Under the pieces are notes generated by a model that searched no databases, was not told the DNA's origin, and saw only the letters and a list, made by a program, of their open reading frames with translations. This document shows positions 12,600 through 24,499 of a stretch of 64,000 nt of DNA, one piece after another. Location: contig JAIWNF010000069.1 of NCBI GenBank assembly GCA_025093555.1, forward strand, positions 1-64,000, in the 5' to 3' direction. The stretch comes from Circinella umbellata. Lineage: Eukaryota > Mucoromycota > Mucoromycetes > Mucorales > Lichtheimiaceae. Position numbers and translations under genes: made by a program. The stretch's first letter is position 1; the number at the start of each line of letters is the position of its first letter.

Positions 12600-13700
12600 G
12601 TATATAAAGATTACAAAAGAATACATATTTCCAATCGTATCGATCCCATACATATCAAGCCCCTCCCAATGCCATTACTAAATGAGTCGTTTTTTTTTCC
12701 AAAGATTTAAAGGTAAAAATCGAGCATGGCGATTTTAAAAATTGTTTGAACTATCCCATATCATCATTCAGGACACGTAGACATCTATGTCACGCCATCA
12801 CAATTACCATTCCATATTTGGGGGGGCGAGAAGAAATTTCAGTGGCTCGTCCACAACCACCGATAACATAAGAATGATGGTTTTTTTTCCGTTCATGCAG
12901 ACCCCTGCGTGTTTCTTCATCACAATGCCTCTCCCTTTCCTCCTGAGAAAAAAACATTTTATCCAACACACCACTACTTTTCTTTTTTTTTTAGAAAAAA
13001 AAAAGAATAGTTTTTTGACGTTGGGTTGTTGATGATATGTTGTTGTTGTATCGTCCACCATAACAAAGGTTCACTTGTTGCCAATGTGACATATTCTTTT
13101 GAAAACTCGACGCGTGAGTTTGTTAACTTAGATTTATGTGGGTTATTGATAGTGCGAAAGCGTGTGTTGTTGATGACCTATTGGGGTTTTCCGCCATGGA
13201 TTCATGTTAACTGGTTCTATAGATACATAAATTATATAAATCACCGAAAAAAAAAAGAAACGAGTCAGTTATCTAACTATTCTATAAAATGATTCTGTTT
13301 TACCCAAGATTCAGAAAGCTATAATAAAATAGACCATTACCATTGGATTAGGTTCATTTATTATTATTAAACCAGTAACTTTAATATGTGAGGATCTCTA
13401 CCGGCTTAGTGAAATACTCGTTCAACGAGTACCAGTTGAACAATGACCAAAAAAAAAAAAGAATGACTGTATCAGACAAAAGATGGGTGGTACTTGGTCT
13501 TTCTTTTCTTGGGGGGGGGGGTTGCGTAACATGTTTAAAATGGAGAAAAGTTGATTGAATAATTAATAGTTAATTCAAAAAAAAACCCCCCATCCCCCTC
13601 AAACCATCTTAAATAACGAATTAGTATATATATATACCATTAACAGTGAGTGTTGTTTTGAATCGCTATTTGTTATTTTGATATTCTCCTCACGTTTTCA
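12600..13700 (-). pseudogene. Unrecognised multicopy gene, copy C (decayed)
   Basis: Third copy, directly beside copy B in the same orientation. Shared blocks include ACATATTTCCAATCGTAT near 12625, the stretch at 13060-13220 that ends in the GGTTCTATA(T/G)ATACAT motif also seen at 5250-5270, and 13560-13650 matching the intron region of copies A and B. Poly-A/T expansions and a poly-G run at 13511-13520 disrupt it further. No usable reading frame remains. Confidence 0.5.
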
Positions 13701-13933
13701 TTCTTGGAATACTAAGTCAACCAATATATACATGTCCCATGGGCAAAAGGTTTTATCTTTTTCTGGGGTTGAAACTTTTTACCAAAAAGGATATGAGACA
13801 TAAAATAAAAAAAAACCATCTGTCAACAGGCTTCATTCAAAAAAAAAAATGTGGGCTCCCCAAAAATAATGGGCTCATACGATTTTATTTTATATGTGTT
13901 TTGTGTGTTCCCCCCCTTCCTTTTCCCCAATTT

Positions 13934-13967
<34 letters not shown>

Positions 13968-14759
13968 TTATAAACGAAAAAAAAAAAGAAAGTGAGTTTG
14001 TTTATAACTATTTCATGCGAATATTTTTTAGAAAATAAAATAAAAATAGCGAATTGAAATGGTGTGACATTTGTACGACATGAAAGAAAAAAAAACCATC
14101 TTTGGGATGTCAAAAATGGGCCTTTCCTCTTTACCATTGATTTGAAAAACATCAAATATGTTCATAAGTCATTGAACGATTTATATGGAACAATACGTTT
14201 CCAAAACCTTTTTAAATATGTATCTAATATAAAAAAAAATTAGTATTCCTTATAAAGTTTTTTCATTTGTGCGAAAAATATCAAAAATGACGACGTTCTC
14301 TACAATAATAAGAACCCTTCATTGTTCAATCATGTTTCTTTGTGTTTCCCACTTTTAATTGGGATTATTTTCTTCTCCACACCTTTTTTTTTTTAATTGT
14401 GTTACAAGAAGTAATGGTCTCTCATCATACTCGATTAATATAACTTTTGAACTGGAATATAATATATGAACAGCCCAAAAAGAAAACCATCATTCATACG
14501 AGTATCTTTAATAAATTATGTATTTGAAATAGAAACCCCCTCGAGCCAAAATATATTTGGGAAATTTCGCACCCTAATATTTTAAAGCACAGAAAAGTTG
14601 GGGTAAAAATATTAGACTTTATATTTTTTTGTTCGCCCTTTTTTTTTGGGCTCTTCCTTCTTTTTTATTTATTTGAAAATAAAAACATACATTCTCATTT
14701 ACACACAGACACACACACACACACTTTCTTTTTTATAAATTAACATTGATTAGAAAACA
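13701..14759. other. Intergenic stretch with microsatellites
   Basis: No supportable gene. A TTC repeat of about ten units lies at about 13934-13963 and an AC repeat at about 14701-14724, just before the start of the hydrolase gene. The open stretch at 13739-14038 is mostly homopolymer and TTC-encoded Phe and is not a credible protein. Confidence 0.6.
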
Positions 14760-16170
14760 ATGATTATTGTATATTTTCTTTATTTTATTTTAATTGTGTC
14801 GATAATTACAGTTGGTTTATCAGCATTACTCTATATATACCAATGTGATATACTTTATGCAGGATTCTTTCCACCTGGTTCGAGATCTACAGTAAGTTAT
14901 TAATTTGGACAGGATGAGAAGAAGAAAGGAAGGGAGGAGGGGGGGTCGGGTTTTTGTTATTTAGGTATTTAGATATTAATATATATTATAATATAATTAT
15001 TAGGTAGCACGACCAGGACAATATGGTTTACCTGACAAAGAAGAAATATTTATTACAAAAGATGGAATACGACTACGAAGTTATGTATTGATTCAATATG
15101 GAGATAATGTTGCAATACAATCACCTACTGTATTATGGCTTCATGTAAATATATTATTTGATTATTATTATTATTATTATTATTATGATTTTTGCTTTAT
15201 AAAATATTCATTATTATTATTTATTATTATTATTTAGGCACATACGGGTAATATGGTAAAGTATCAATCCTTTTCTAATGATTGGATAAAATGGGAGGAG
15301 AGGATAAACGGTTTAATTTTTAAAGTAATATATATATATATATTAGGGTCATCGATTACCGATTGCTCAAGTATTATATAAACGACTTGGTTATAATGTA
15401 GTGATGTTATCTTATCGAGGGTAAGAAATAATAATAGTTGAATGACAGAGCTGTGGGTATTTATTATATGCTAAAAAACATTATATAAAAAAACAGATAT
15501 GGATTAAGTGAAGGCAATGCAACAGAAAAGGGATTACAAATTGATGCTCAGGTAAGCAAATCGGGATATGTGTGAAAAAAAAAAAGTTAAACCTCCCCAA
15601 ATTTTATTTGTTAATTAATCCTTGATCAAAAATGTAGACTGCACTTGATTATATTAAACGACATCCTATTTTAAAACATACCAAACTGATTGCTTATGGA
15701 CAATCCTTAGGAGGTGCTGTGGCTACACATCTTGTAGCAAGAAATGAAGATAAATTTGATGCTATGATTATTGAAAATACTTTTCTCAGTGTGGTAAATA
15801 CAAATGATTATGATTTATTTTTTGACAGCTTTCAAAACTAAAAAACTAACTATTAATTATTTATTATTAGCCATTATTAATTCCACATGTATTTCCACCT
15901 ATGAGACATCTTGTTTATTTATGTCATCAAAAATGGCGATCTTATAAAACCATTCAATTTATACGGCGGGTTCCGATATTATTTTTATCCAGTTTAAAAG
16001 ATGAATTAGTACCACCTTTTCATATGGCCAAATTACATAAAGCAGCAGAAACAAGTGGTGGAAAAGTATGGAGAGAGTTTGAAAATGGGACACATAATGA
16101 TACGTGTATGCAAGAAGGTTATTTTGAAGCCATTGGTGAATTTGTACGTGATTATGTATGGGTATCATAA
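14760..16170 (+). CDS. bem46: Bem46/ABHD13-family alpha/beta hydrolase
   Basis: Membrane-anchored serine hydrolase of the Bem46/ABHD13 family; the substrate is not known for the family. Seven exons: 14760-14891, 15004-15144, 15238-15255, 15347-15420, 15497-15551, 15638-15793 and 15871-16170. All have GT-AG introns and join in frame to 291 residues, close to the yeast homologue's length. Residues 1-30 form a hydrophobic N-terminal anchor, followed by the family's FFPPGSRS segment. The nucleophile elbow is GQSLGG (Ser163), the acid lies in SSLKDELVPP (Asp236) and the base in GTHND (His267), so the catalytic triad is complete. Exon 3 is only 18 nt (AHTGNM). The next gene starts about 550 bp downstream on the same strand. 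Confidence 0.92.
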
Positions 16171-16718
16171 TAATCTCTCTATTAAACAACCTACTTCTTT
16201 CTTCTTCTTTCAAATCTCATACCTATTTCATATCATTTTCTTTTTTGTACACCTACTTTTTTTTTTCTTTTTATATCAACAAAAACTCTCTCTCTCTCTC
16301 CCCTCATTCTTTTCAAACACATAATTCTTTTTCTTCTTTTTTTTTTTCTTTTCACTTAATGATAATAATAATTTCTCCAAATCATGTTCATATACACACA
16401 TAATTAAATTAATAATAACAATAATAATGAAAAGTTTCCAAATAAATGGGAACCTCTTTTTTTTTTTACCTTATAAAGAACCTGCCAAATATGCAAAACT
16501 ACTTTTTAAAAGTCAATTTTTTTGGGGTGATAGTTCAATTGAATTTTTTCCCCCCGATTTTAAGCTTTTTGAAAAAAAAAAAGATGTACCTTTTTTTCTA
16601 GATAAATCTATTTTTCCTTCCGCCTCTAACCCCCCACATTTCATATATAAATAGAGACTCTTCACTCAAAAAAAAACACCCCAATTCTTCTTCTTCCTCC
16701 CGTTACTACTTTTTGATT
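16171..16718. other. Intergenic region, promoter of the acetyltransferase gene
   Basis: Pyrimidine-rich after the hydrolase stop, with a short CT microsatellite near 16287-16302. A TATAAATA-like element at about 16644-16651 lies about 70 bp before the next start codon and could be its TATA box. No coding sequence supported. Confidence 0.45.
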
Positions 16719-17713
16719 ATGGCTTCTGCTTATGGAAAAATTCCAAAACCAATTTCTAATATTTCATTGGATACTATTTTACCCATTGATAAAACTTTAA
16801 AAAATGGGTCCAAAGCTGTTTTACAACGTGTCGATCCTAACAATGGAGATCTTGTAGATCATTTACGTTCATTATTTAATGGTGAATTAGAAAGAGGGTA
16901 CCTAAAATAATAATAAAAATAATGATAATTATTATAAAATTACTTTATTTATTTACCCAATTAATATATAATTCTAGTTCTACTTATCCACAAGAAGAAC
17001 CTTTAACTGAAGCTCAATTTGCTGATTACTTTTTAGCGTATGTACTAATTCTATTTATATATATATGAATAATTTGTAACAATAAAATTAATCTTTTTAT
17101 ACATAGATATGATGCATTTGTATTAACGAAAGAGGGTATCATTGAAAAAGATCAATCTTATGATTATAAAGATAAAGTTTTAGGTATGTTTTATATTAAA
17201 CCCAATTATCCTGGTCGTTGTTCTCATGTAAGTAATTCATTATTTGCTGTTATCTTCTTCCTTATCCAATATATATACACATCTAATTGAATTATAATAT
17301 TTTAGATTTGTAATGCTGGTTTCTTTACATCAACACATCATCGAGGTTATGGAGCCGGTGTTGCCATGGCAGAATCTTATATGAAATTAGCCCCTGCCCT
17401 TGGTTACAAAGCATCTGTATTTAATCTTGTTTTTGTAAATAATGAATCTTCTATACGAATTTGGCGTCGTCTTGGATTTCAAGAAGCAGGTCGAATTCCA
17501 AAAGCTGCAAGGTAACCCCCCCCTTCCTCAATAAACGTGTTAGATGTGAATATGTGGTTATAAATGTGTAAATGTTATTTCTCGGGTTAAAGTTTTCTTC
17601 TTCCATTTAACAAAAAAAAATGATTTATTATACGTAGATTAAAAAATAGTCCGAATGAACTTGTTGATGCTATCATTTTTTATTATGATTTCACAAAAGA
17701 AGAAGATAAATAA
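16719..17713 (+). CDS. MPR1: Mpr1-like GNAT N-acetyltransferase
   Basis: Cytosolic acetyl-CoA-dependent N-acetyltransferase. The closest family known to me is yeast Mpr1, which acetylates azetidine-2-carboxylate and a proline-pathway intermediate and protects against oxidative stress. Five exons (16719-16897, 16978-17037, 17107-17227, 17306-17511, 17638-17713) join in frame to 213 residues. Diagnostic sequence: LGMFYIKPNYPGRCSH, ICNAGFFTSTHHRGYGAG with the RGxGxG acetyl-CoA loop at residues 133-138, FNLVFVNNESS (about 159-169) and RIWRRLGFQEAGRIP. The first ATG in frame, at 16719, is used. The whole GNAT core is present and there are no breaks, so I consider it functional; substrate specificity is inference from similarity. 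Confidence 0.9.
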
Positions 17714-20249
17714 CGTAATTTAAATAATAATACTACTAGACTATCTACCCTTTTTGTTTTTTTTTTTGTAATAATAACATAGAACTATACACATATAATA
17801 ATAATCTTTCACTGTACTCAGAGTATGTATAAATTCTCCTCACCAAATAATAAATCATTTGATACGTAACGGAAAAAGATAAATCAATTTTGTTGTACGG
17901 TATATAACTTTATTGGTTTTTCTAGTACTATCTAACATTTAATAGCTGATTTGAATCAAGTTTTGAATAGGTTATCACAGGTAATTCTAATAGTAAATGA
18001 TCATTTTCTTCAGTTTTACTGTATATAATAACCAGCTTGAGATTTTGGATACTTTTTAGATTAAACAAACAATTATATCCCCATTGAAAAAATAAAATAA
18101 TCTATAGTGGTAATCGCTTTTTATAACATCTATGGAAAGGTATTAGGACACACTTCAAAAAAAAAACCAAGGGTTATAGTTTTCCCCTATATAACTTTTT
18201 GTTGGGAATGATGTTACACTAACAATAGGGACAAAAGATTTCCCGTCTTGTCAACCCACCCCCCCTTTTTTTTTGGAGATAACAGATATATTTCCTATGA
18301 TTTGACATATGTTTTTATTTCAATTTTTTGGTTGACACGACATTCATTTTGTGGACGTTGAAATTCATGATAATGGACTTATTATCAATTGGAATGAATT
18401 ATTACTTTGTGCCTTGATTATTAATTTATTTATTTTTTTGACTTGGTGATAATATACTATATATTATTATTGTCCGCATGGGTGAATAACATTTTTTATA
18501 ATTCTATTTGGCGCTAAATGAATAAAAAAAAACTGTGCTTGGTTACATTGCCCAAATATTTCAAGAGTTTTCTTTATTGAAACGTAGTAATTACAAACGG
18601 ATATAAACAATTTATTGTTTTATATATTTTTGGATTGGAACATTACACAAGAGAATATGAAAAATATTAAGTTATCAGAAGAAAAATCGCACAGATAATG
18701 GTTTATGCTAATAGGCAGTCATGAAGATCTTTCTACAAAAAAAAAAAAAAGCGTACCACTAAAGACATTTTAATCAAATAATCCAAGAGTATTTTCGAGT
18801 TTTTTGTGTATAATATTCGAACTAGTTGATGCTAATGAGCAGTAAAAATTGATACATCTTATATAATTTATTTCAGTAGAATGGATTCAATACGGTAGTG
18901 TAAAATTAATTAAAATGAATATTAAGTATTCATAAGAAGTTATCATATAAAAAAAACATCATATTAGGGGGTTTTTTTGAAGTCTGTAGTTTAGTTAATT
19001 AAAGCGTACTGTTAATATCACAAGAGGATTGGCTACGGGTGTTGGCGCTGTACCACTACAATTAAAAAACCACAAGAAAAAAAACTAGTACTTTTTTTTT
19101 TATCACCAAGTTTTCTACGAAAACGCATTTATCCACGATTTTCTTTCGGGTCACGACGTGTACGGTAAATTTGAGAAGGTGCTGGCTTACTTCCAAGAAA
19201 ACCTGCACCATGCAGGTGCAGCCGTGATGGTGCTGTTACCCACCTGCTCATATAATTAAATGTTTTAATTTACATAATATACTCGAAGTACCTTTTACTG
19301 CTACTATTGACCCCTATTTAATATGTACTAAACACGCTACCAAAAAAAGCACTACGCACAAGAACAACAATGCCATCAACAATACTGTGTTGGAATATAA
19401 TATGGCCTCAACTATGTGATGTACTCTGAAATATATCGACTCCAACTACCATCCAAATGAAGATTAAATCAATAGTAAAGATCCGATCCTGGAAGACTCT
19501 TCCTCAATTGGATACAGCCTGCTGAAGTGCCACCTCGTTTGCTTACACCGACAACTAAACAATATCAACTACTATCATGATAAATAAAAATATCAATAAC
19601 AGTATGGCTACCACATCACCTCATGAAGTAAGTTGACTTTAATTATATGTAGTGCCTCCCTTTTATACACCTACCATACCATATCAACAGAAAAAACCTC
19701 TAGAATCCTCTACGATGCCTTCTCTTTACTTTAGGTCTTCGGCTTTGTTTTTTCCATTAACTTTTTTTCCCTTATCGCTTTAAGGTTTTTATATTTCTTT
19801 GCCTGACACGATCGGACTCAAGCAGATTTGTACTATTTCGACGCAGTATTCATTCAGTCATTTTTTTTTACTCTATATTAAACTTTAATATACTATCTAT
19901 TGGCTAAGGTATTGTTGCGCCAAAAATAATACGACAAACGAATCCATCGTCCATAATATTGTAGATATCAAAATGGTATGATACTGTGGACATTAATATG
20001 TTGGACCCCAAAACACCCATTAATAATAAACATGCAAGCAGTCATCAATAAAGAAAAAAAAGTACGGTACGTATTATTATAATAAAAAATATTCAGAATA
20101 AACGGACAAATGATGAGGATATGTAGACATGACATGACAAAAGAGAGTGGATTAAATCAGTAGAAGAATAGTTCAATATTCAATAGGTTCGTGTGGGTAT
20201 AATGAGTATATATACATGATAAGCGAGAAAGGAGAGGATACGACACTAA
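17714..20249. other. Gene-poor intergenic region
   Basis: Contains an old relic of the inverted-repeat transposon (about 18690-19090, listed separately). Directly after it, at about 19098-19253, is a short open stretch on the plus strand reading FYENAFIHDFLSGHD and KFEKVLAYFQENLHHAG. It has a less AT-biased composition than its surroundings but no start codon and no family I recognise. The rest is AT-rich with no supportable feature. Confidence 0.45.
18690..19090 (+). mobile_element. Diverged relic of the 30.4-32.8 kb inverted-repeat transposon
   Basis: Collinear with the right arm of the element at 30437-32751. Shared segments include CATTTTAATCAAATAA, AGCAGTAAAAATTGATAC versus AACAGTAAAAATTTATAC, ATTCATAAGAAGTTAT, and AGAGGATTGGCTA followed by GCGCTGTACCACTACAATT. 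Divergence is substantial, so the family was active well before the copy at 30.4 kb inserted. No opposite arm was found here. Confidence 0.7.
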
Positions 20250-20493
20250 GGGCAACCCCAGCAGTGGTTGTAAAATACATTTTTTGTAAAATAGAACCCG
20301 CAATTCATCTCCAGCAGCGGTTGTAAACGGGGAGGCAAAATGGATCTGCTGGAAAAAAATTGACAATCGTTTGTAAATTGCATACACCCGCTCAGGGGAT
20401 GTAAAAAAAAATCCCCCTTCTTTTACTTAATTTTTTTTAGCTCCTCCAAATAGCAAAATAGAAACGATTATACCTCCACTGCTGGGGTTGCCC
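20250..20493. mobile_element. Harbinger-like MITE, 244 bp
   Basis: Perfect 18-bp terminal inverted repeats (GGGCAACCCCAGCAGTGG) flanked by the trinucleotide TAA at 20247-20249 and 20494-20496. A 3-bp TWA target duplication with GGG-initial ends is typical of PIF/Harbinger elements. An internal copy of the end (CCAGCAGCGGTTGTAAACG, near 20310) makes a subterminal repeat. It has no coding capacity and would depend on a transposase elsewhere. Confidence 0.85.
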
Positions 20494-20518
20494 TAATATG
20501 GAATTATGTTTGGCGGTG

Positions 20519-22770
20519 TTATTGTTCCAAATTTGAGGAGGACTTTTTTGACGGCATTTTCGGTGACGGGGGGCAAGGTAACATTTGGACGGGAGTGTTT
20601 ATAACGGGGTTATATGATGTACTTCGTATTGGTAATGGCTCATTTAATATATCTAGTGTTTGACATGCTAACTCTTTCACTTGCGACACCAATCCAAGTA
20701 AGTTTCCTAATTGACTCCCAAAAGTTTCGATTGTAGATGGAAAATAGTAAGCTGGAGTACGATTTATTTTGCATATATAAGTACTTGGATTCTCCATAAC
20801 CACGACACGAAGTTTCAGACCTAAACAAACAAAATTCAGCATGCACTTGCTAATAGACTAAAATATTTTTGCGCTTCAAAAAATGCAACTGATGTTTTTA
20901 TTTACCCATCATAACATAACCAATAACAGCTAGCCTTCTGCTCTTCTCGGGATGATTCCGGGCCAGTTGCCACAATTGATCTTTCATCATTTTTGGTACC
21001 TTTAAACCTAACTCCTTTAGTTCTTTCGTTCCAGCATCTCCACTATCTTTCTTCGCCACTTCCGAACAACCAATTTCACCATTAGAAACTTTAAATAATA
21101 AATCCGTTTTATGGCCATGATTTTTGCGCTGATTTGGGACGCGTTGTTCGTTTTTTCTTTCTGAGCTAGCTGTACTTCCCATCTCACCACTTCAACAAAA
21201 GTTAATGAATATTCTATTTACGCGCAGCACGTCTTCTAATTAAAAGCAAAAAAATTCAATTTACTTACGTTCGAACATCCACATTGGTATTGTCAAAGAT
21301 TGTGTCTACAAAGCTCCATACTCGTTGAATAATATCCGCTTCTGTTTGATCAGTGAGAGGGAAAAAATTGGCGTGGAAAAGTCTGATCGCGTTTTGAATT
21401 GAAGATTGTGCCCAATCCAAATCAAATTCTTCGTCAAAGTTATATAACCTCTTTCTAACCTGCTTTTCCAAATCTTCGATCGTTTTCTATTAAGCTCGTG
21501 TTAGTTACATATTGTTCTCTAATGGAACAATGATTGAAGAAACAGCACTCATACCAAGTTTATAAAGCTGTTTAGATATTCTAAAAGCTGCGAAGATATG
21601 GGTGGCAAGGGATGGGCTTCTTGATTGCAAATATCTGTAAGTTCGTTGACTGTAAATTGTTTACGAACATCTTCATCCGCTAAATCTAATATAAATCTAT
21701 GGCAAGAGCTATTGGATAGATAACAATTATTCATATAAGCACATTTTCATTTTTTTCCATTTGTACGATCATTTACTTACTGTTCATGCCGACGAGTCAA
21801 TCCAAAAGAGAATAGCGCCTCTTCAACAAACCTTCCTGAGCATAACTTCCATTTTTCTTCGTCCATCATATTCTCGTATGTTTGACCAATGCAAGCGCAT
21901 AACTTGAAATTTTCGCCAAAAAAGAGCTGGGAGTGAAAAAAAATTAGTAAGGCCAGCTTTTTTTTTTCCTTTTTTTTCTTTGCCATCCTTTTATATAAAT
22001 GTATAAATAAATAAATGAGAATATGGATTAAAGGTATAGTAGAAAAACTTTATGTGTGATTCAGAGAAGAAATAGTTTTATTTTTGGAGTTAGCAGATTA
22101 TTCAGTATAAAAGAAAAAAATAAGAAAAAAAAAAGAAAAAACAAAGGAAAAAAAAAGTTGGCCTTACTAATTTTTTTTCAGTCCCAGCGTTATGCAAAGA
22201 AAGCTGTCGATAAATTCATTGGTGATGAGGGGTATGCTTGAAGTACTTTTTGTAGCAGTGACGGTACTAGTGGTCGTCGCTGTATCAGCTTCATCACCGG
22301 ATTCCTTATGGTCACTTCGATTCGAAGTTGTTGCTGTACTTTCACGTTGCTGCTTTGTTATTTTCTAAATTTTATTTAGTTTCAAGTCTTCGTTTCTCTC
22401 TTTTTTTTTATATGCTGCGCATCGAATATTGATACTTACCGATAAAACTTCTAGCGCGACAACTTCCCCAATCTACATCCTTGATATTCATTTTTGGTCT
22501 TTCGTCTTTTGGTATTTTACTAAAGAATAATTCAAAAGCTTTGTTGAAACGACCTAACCAAACGCGTCTCAAGTCGTCCTTGTCCTGGTGGTAGGCCACT
22601 ATCACGTGTTTGTATTTTTCTATAAAGTCACTTAAAGACGGCTCGTCGGCATTTTCAAAATATGATGCAAATACTAAAGAAACATTATTAGTACATAGGG
22701 ATTTGTAATATCTGTATTCACAATTGTTTCAACGAAATTTACCGTCATAGTATTTCGGTTTAGAGGACAT
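20519..22770 (-). CDS. Mucoralean multicopy-family protein, function unknown (possibly disrupted)
   Basis: Spliced gene on the minus strand. Exon 1 is 22770-22743, exon 2 22673-22440 (VWLGRFNKAFELFF, SCRARSFI), and further exons lie around 22360-22190, 21926-21780, 21700-21550, 21490-21270 and 21185-20905; the last exon is 20827-20519. The C-terminal block reads TDLLFKVSNGEIGCSEVAKK, then LKVPKMMKDQL, VIGYVMMG|LKLRVVVMENPS and AYYFPSTIETF. I recall this arrangement (GCSEV ... PKMMK ... FFPST) as a large family of unknown function in Mucorales. Most junctions agree in phase. Two things suggest damage: the exon after 22440 meets an early stop in the expected frame, and a 263-bp inverted-repeat element lies at 21926-22188. 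Confidence 0.55.
21926..22188. mobile_element. 263-bp inverted-repeat insertion inside the multicopy-family gene
   Basis: Ends GCTGGGAGTGAAAA and TTTTCAGTCCCAGC form an imperfect terminal inverted repeat. It continues inward through AAATTAGTAAGGCC to poly-T/poly-A tracts, about 40 bp per arm. The interior is AT-rich and non-coding. No clear target duplication is visible. On the minus strand it carries a GTAAGG donor-like site (22167) and a CAG acceptor-like end (21927), so it might be spliced out, but the flanking phases do not match cleanly. Confidence 0.6.
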
Positions 22771-22806
22771 TGTCAAAAAGTAATAACCCCAGTTGCTAGC
22801 AATATA

Positions 22807-23137
22807 CTTATGTCCAGGCAGCTTAACTTTGAAGCCCCCCCCCCAATTGAAAGTTTGAAGTTTCAAGCCCAGAATTTTACTATAGGTGAGTGACGAAATC
22901 AAGTGATGAAGGTAAAAAGACAAATGCTTTCTGTTTTTTGATAATGCCGAGTCTACTTCTTTTCTTCATTATACATTAACTTAATTTTTTTTAAAGATGA
23001 TCAAAAATAAAAAAATAAAAAGGAAGAAAATAATTACCTCCATCACTTGATTTCGTCACTCACCTATAGTAAAATTCTGGGCTTGAAATTTCAAACTTTC
23101 AATGGGGGGCTTCAAAGTTAAGCTGCCTGGATATAAG
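22807..23137. mobile_element. Foldback/MITE element with about 100-bp arms
   Basis: Two nearly identical inverted arms (about 22807-22908 and 23038-23137) beginning CTTAT(G/A)TCCAGGCAGC and including CTATAGGTGAGTGACG on one arm with its complement on the other, separated by about 130 bp of AT-rich spacer. No coding capacity. It sits directly upstream of the start codon at 22770, so it may overlap that gene's promoter. I could not define a target duplication. Confidence 0.7.
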
Positions 23138-23568
23138 CAACCGAACCAATGTATCTTACCAAACCTGAATCTCCGAACCAGGCACTGAAGCAATTTATAA
23201 GGGCTGATCAGACAACATACAGCTTGCAGAAGTTGGTTTCTTATTTATTTTACAATTAAGAGGTTCTACCTGACTAATGCTTTAAGCTTCTCAGGGATCG
23301 AGACAAATAATGGTTAATGTGTAGCTTTTGTCATCTTATTCGCCTTAGTTCCTTCATAACGATCGCGATGTATTTCTTTCAAATCTGGAAAAGCATTTTT
23401 ACTAACTCATTCTCTTTTTTATAGTTTACTTTGTAGTTCAGATACCAGGACCAATCCAATTAACGGACTAATTGTTTACTAGTGTGGTGTGTTTATGATT
23501 CCAGGTTTGGGTTGAGAATAATTGTTTATTTAGTTTTACAAACAAGACTTCATAATCTGTCCTATTAA

Positions 23569-23820
23569 ATGGGACATTTGGTGTTTTCTTTGGACCGAGC
23601 TATTTCTCTTCATTCTGCCATTTTTTCTCTCTCCTTTCCCCACATCCAATCTCGCATTAGCAGCCACACTATTGTTGCTTGTATTCTTCATGGAATCTGG
23701 AGTGCTCATTGGCACTTCATTTTTGATGCAGTCCCCTTTGATAGGGATAGTATCCGTCATAACATTCATTACTTGCTATCTCAATCGCACTCATTACTTA
23801 CCTACGAGCCGCCATAATCC
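23569..23820 (+). mobile_element. Possible LINE C-terminal fragment
   Basis: An open stretch on the plus strand contains HTIVACILHGIWSAHWHFIF and DAVPF, which resembles the W-rich C-terminal end of Mucoralean LINE ORF2 proteins. The similarity is from memory of the pattern only, there is no Cys/His motif, and flanking sequence is not informative. Confidence 0.3.
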
Positions 23821-24499
23821 ATTTCACCATATCACATCAAAAAAAAAAACCTCAATAACACTGTATTCTGACTACTCTATCGATCGGTTCCCACTGGCAA
23901 GCCCAAGGTTGTCCAAGTATCGTCGTCCACTGTCCCTCTCCCGTTGTCTCTTTACGTTTCACTCTAAACATTGGCGCTAGCTCGCACTACTTTATCCTCT
24001 CCCATATTATTCTTCCTCCGTCCCTTATCTCAACTTAGTTACACCCCTCAAATTTCGACGTGTATTAAATAAAAAAAGACTCTTCAGTCTCCTACAAAAA
24101 AAAAACAAAAAAAGACTTCATAATAGTGTAATGACAAAAGTAATGAAGTTCAAGGATAGGATTTGGTTCATGTCCTTGGTTGTATTTAGTGTACTGTATA
24201 GTTCTGTTGAGTACCTGGAATAAAATTAGAATTAAGTAGTTGAACAATCAAATAATGAGTATAAAAAGGGTAGTCTCTTCTTTTCACACAAAATAACAAC
24301 TAGTTCACTCTTTTTCATTTTTGTTAATAAACTCTTTTCCCGACTATTGATCGGTTGGATTTGCTGGTTATAAAAACTGCCTTTTATTTTATTGAATAAG
24401 TTATTGATATAACTTTCCTTATTCCTTGAGTCTTTTATTCGGAATTTCTTATATTTTCTTTTTATTTTATTAATTACGATCCGAACGGGTCGTAACAAT
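23821..24499. other. Gene-free stretch
   Basis: Low-complexity pyrimidine-rich sequence followed by AT-rich DNA. The open stretch at 24232-24498 (minus) is Lys-rich and shows no family signature. Nothing else supportable. Confidence 0.4.

Noticed and set aside
12787..13061. Overlapping open stretches of about 80 residues on both strands
   Set aside because: They consist largely of homopolymer-encoded Phe and Lys within decayed copy C.
13739..14155. Small proteins near 13.7-14.2 kb
   Set aside because: The reading frames depend on poly-A/T runs and a TTC microsatellite; no domain, no codon bias, no conserved start context.
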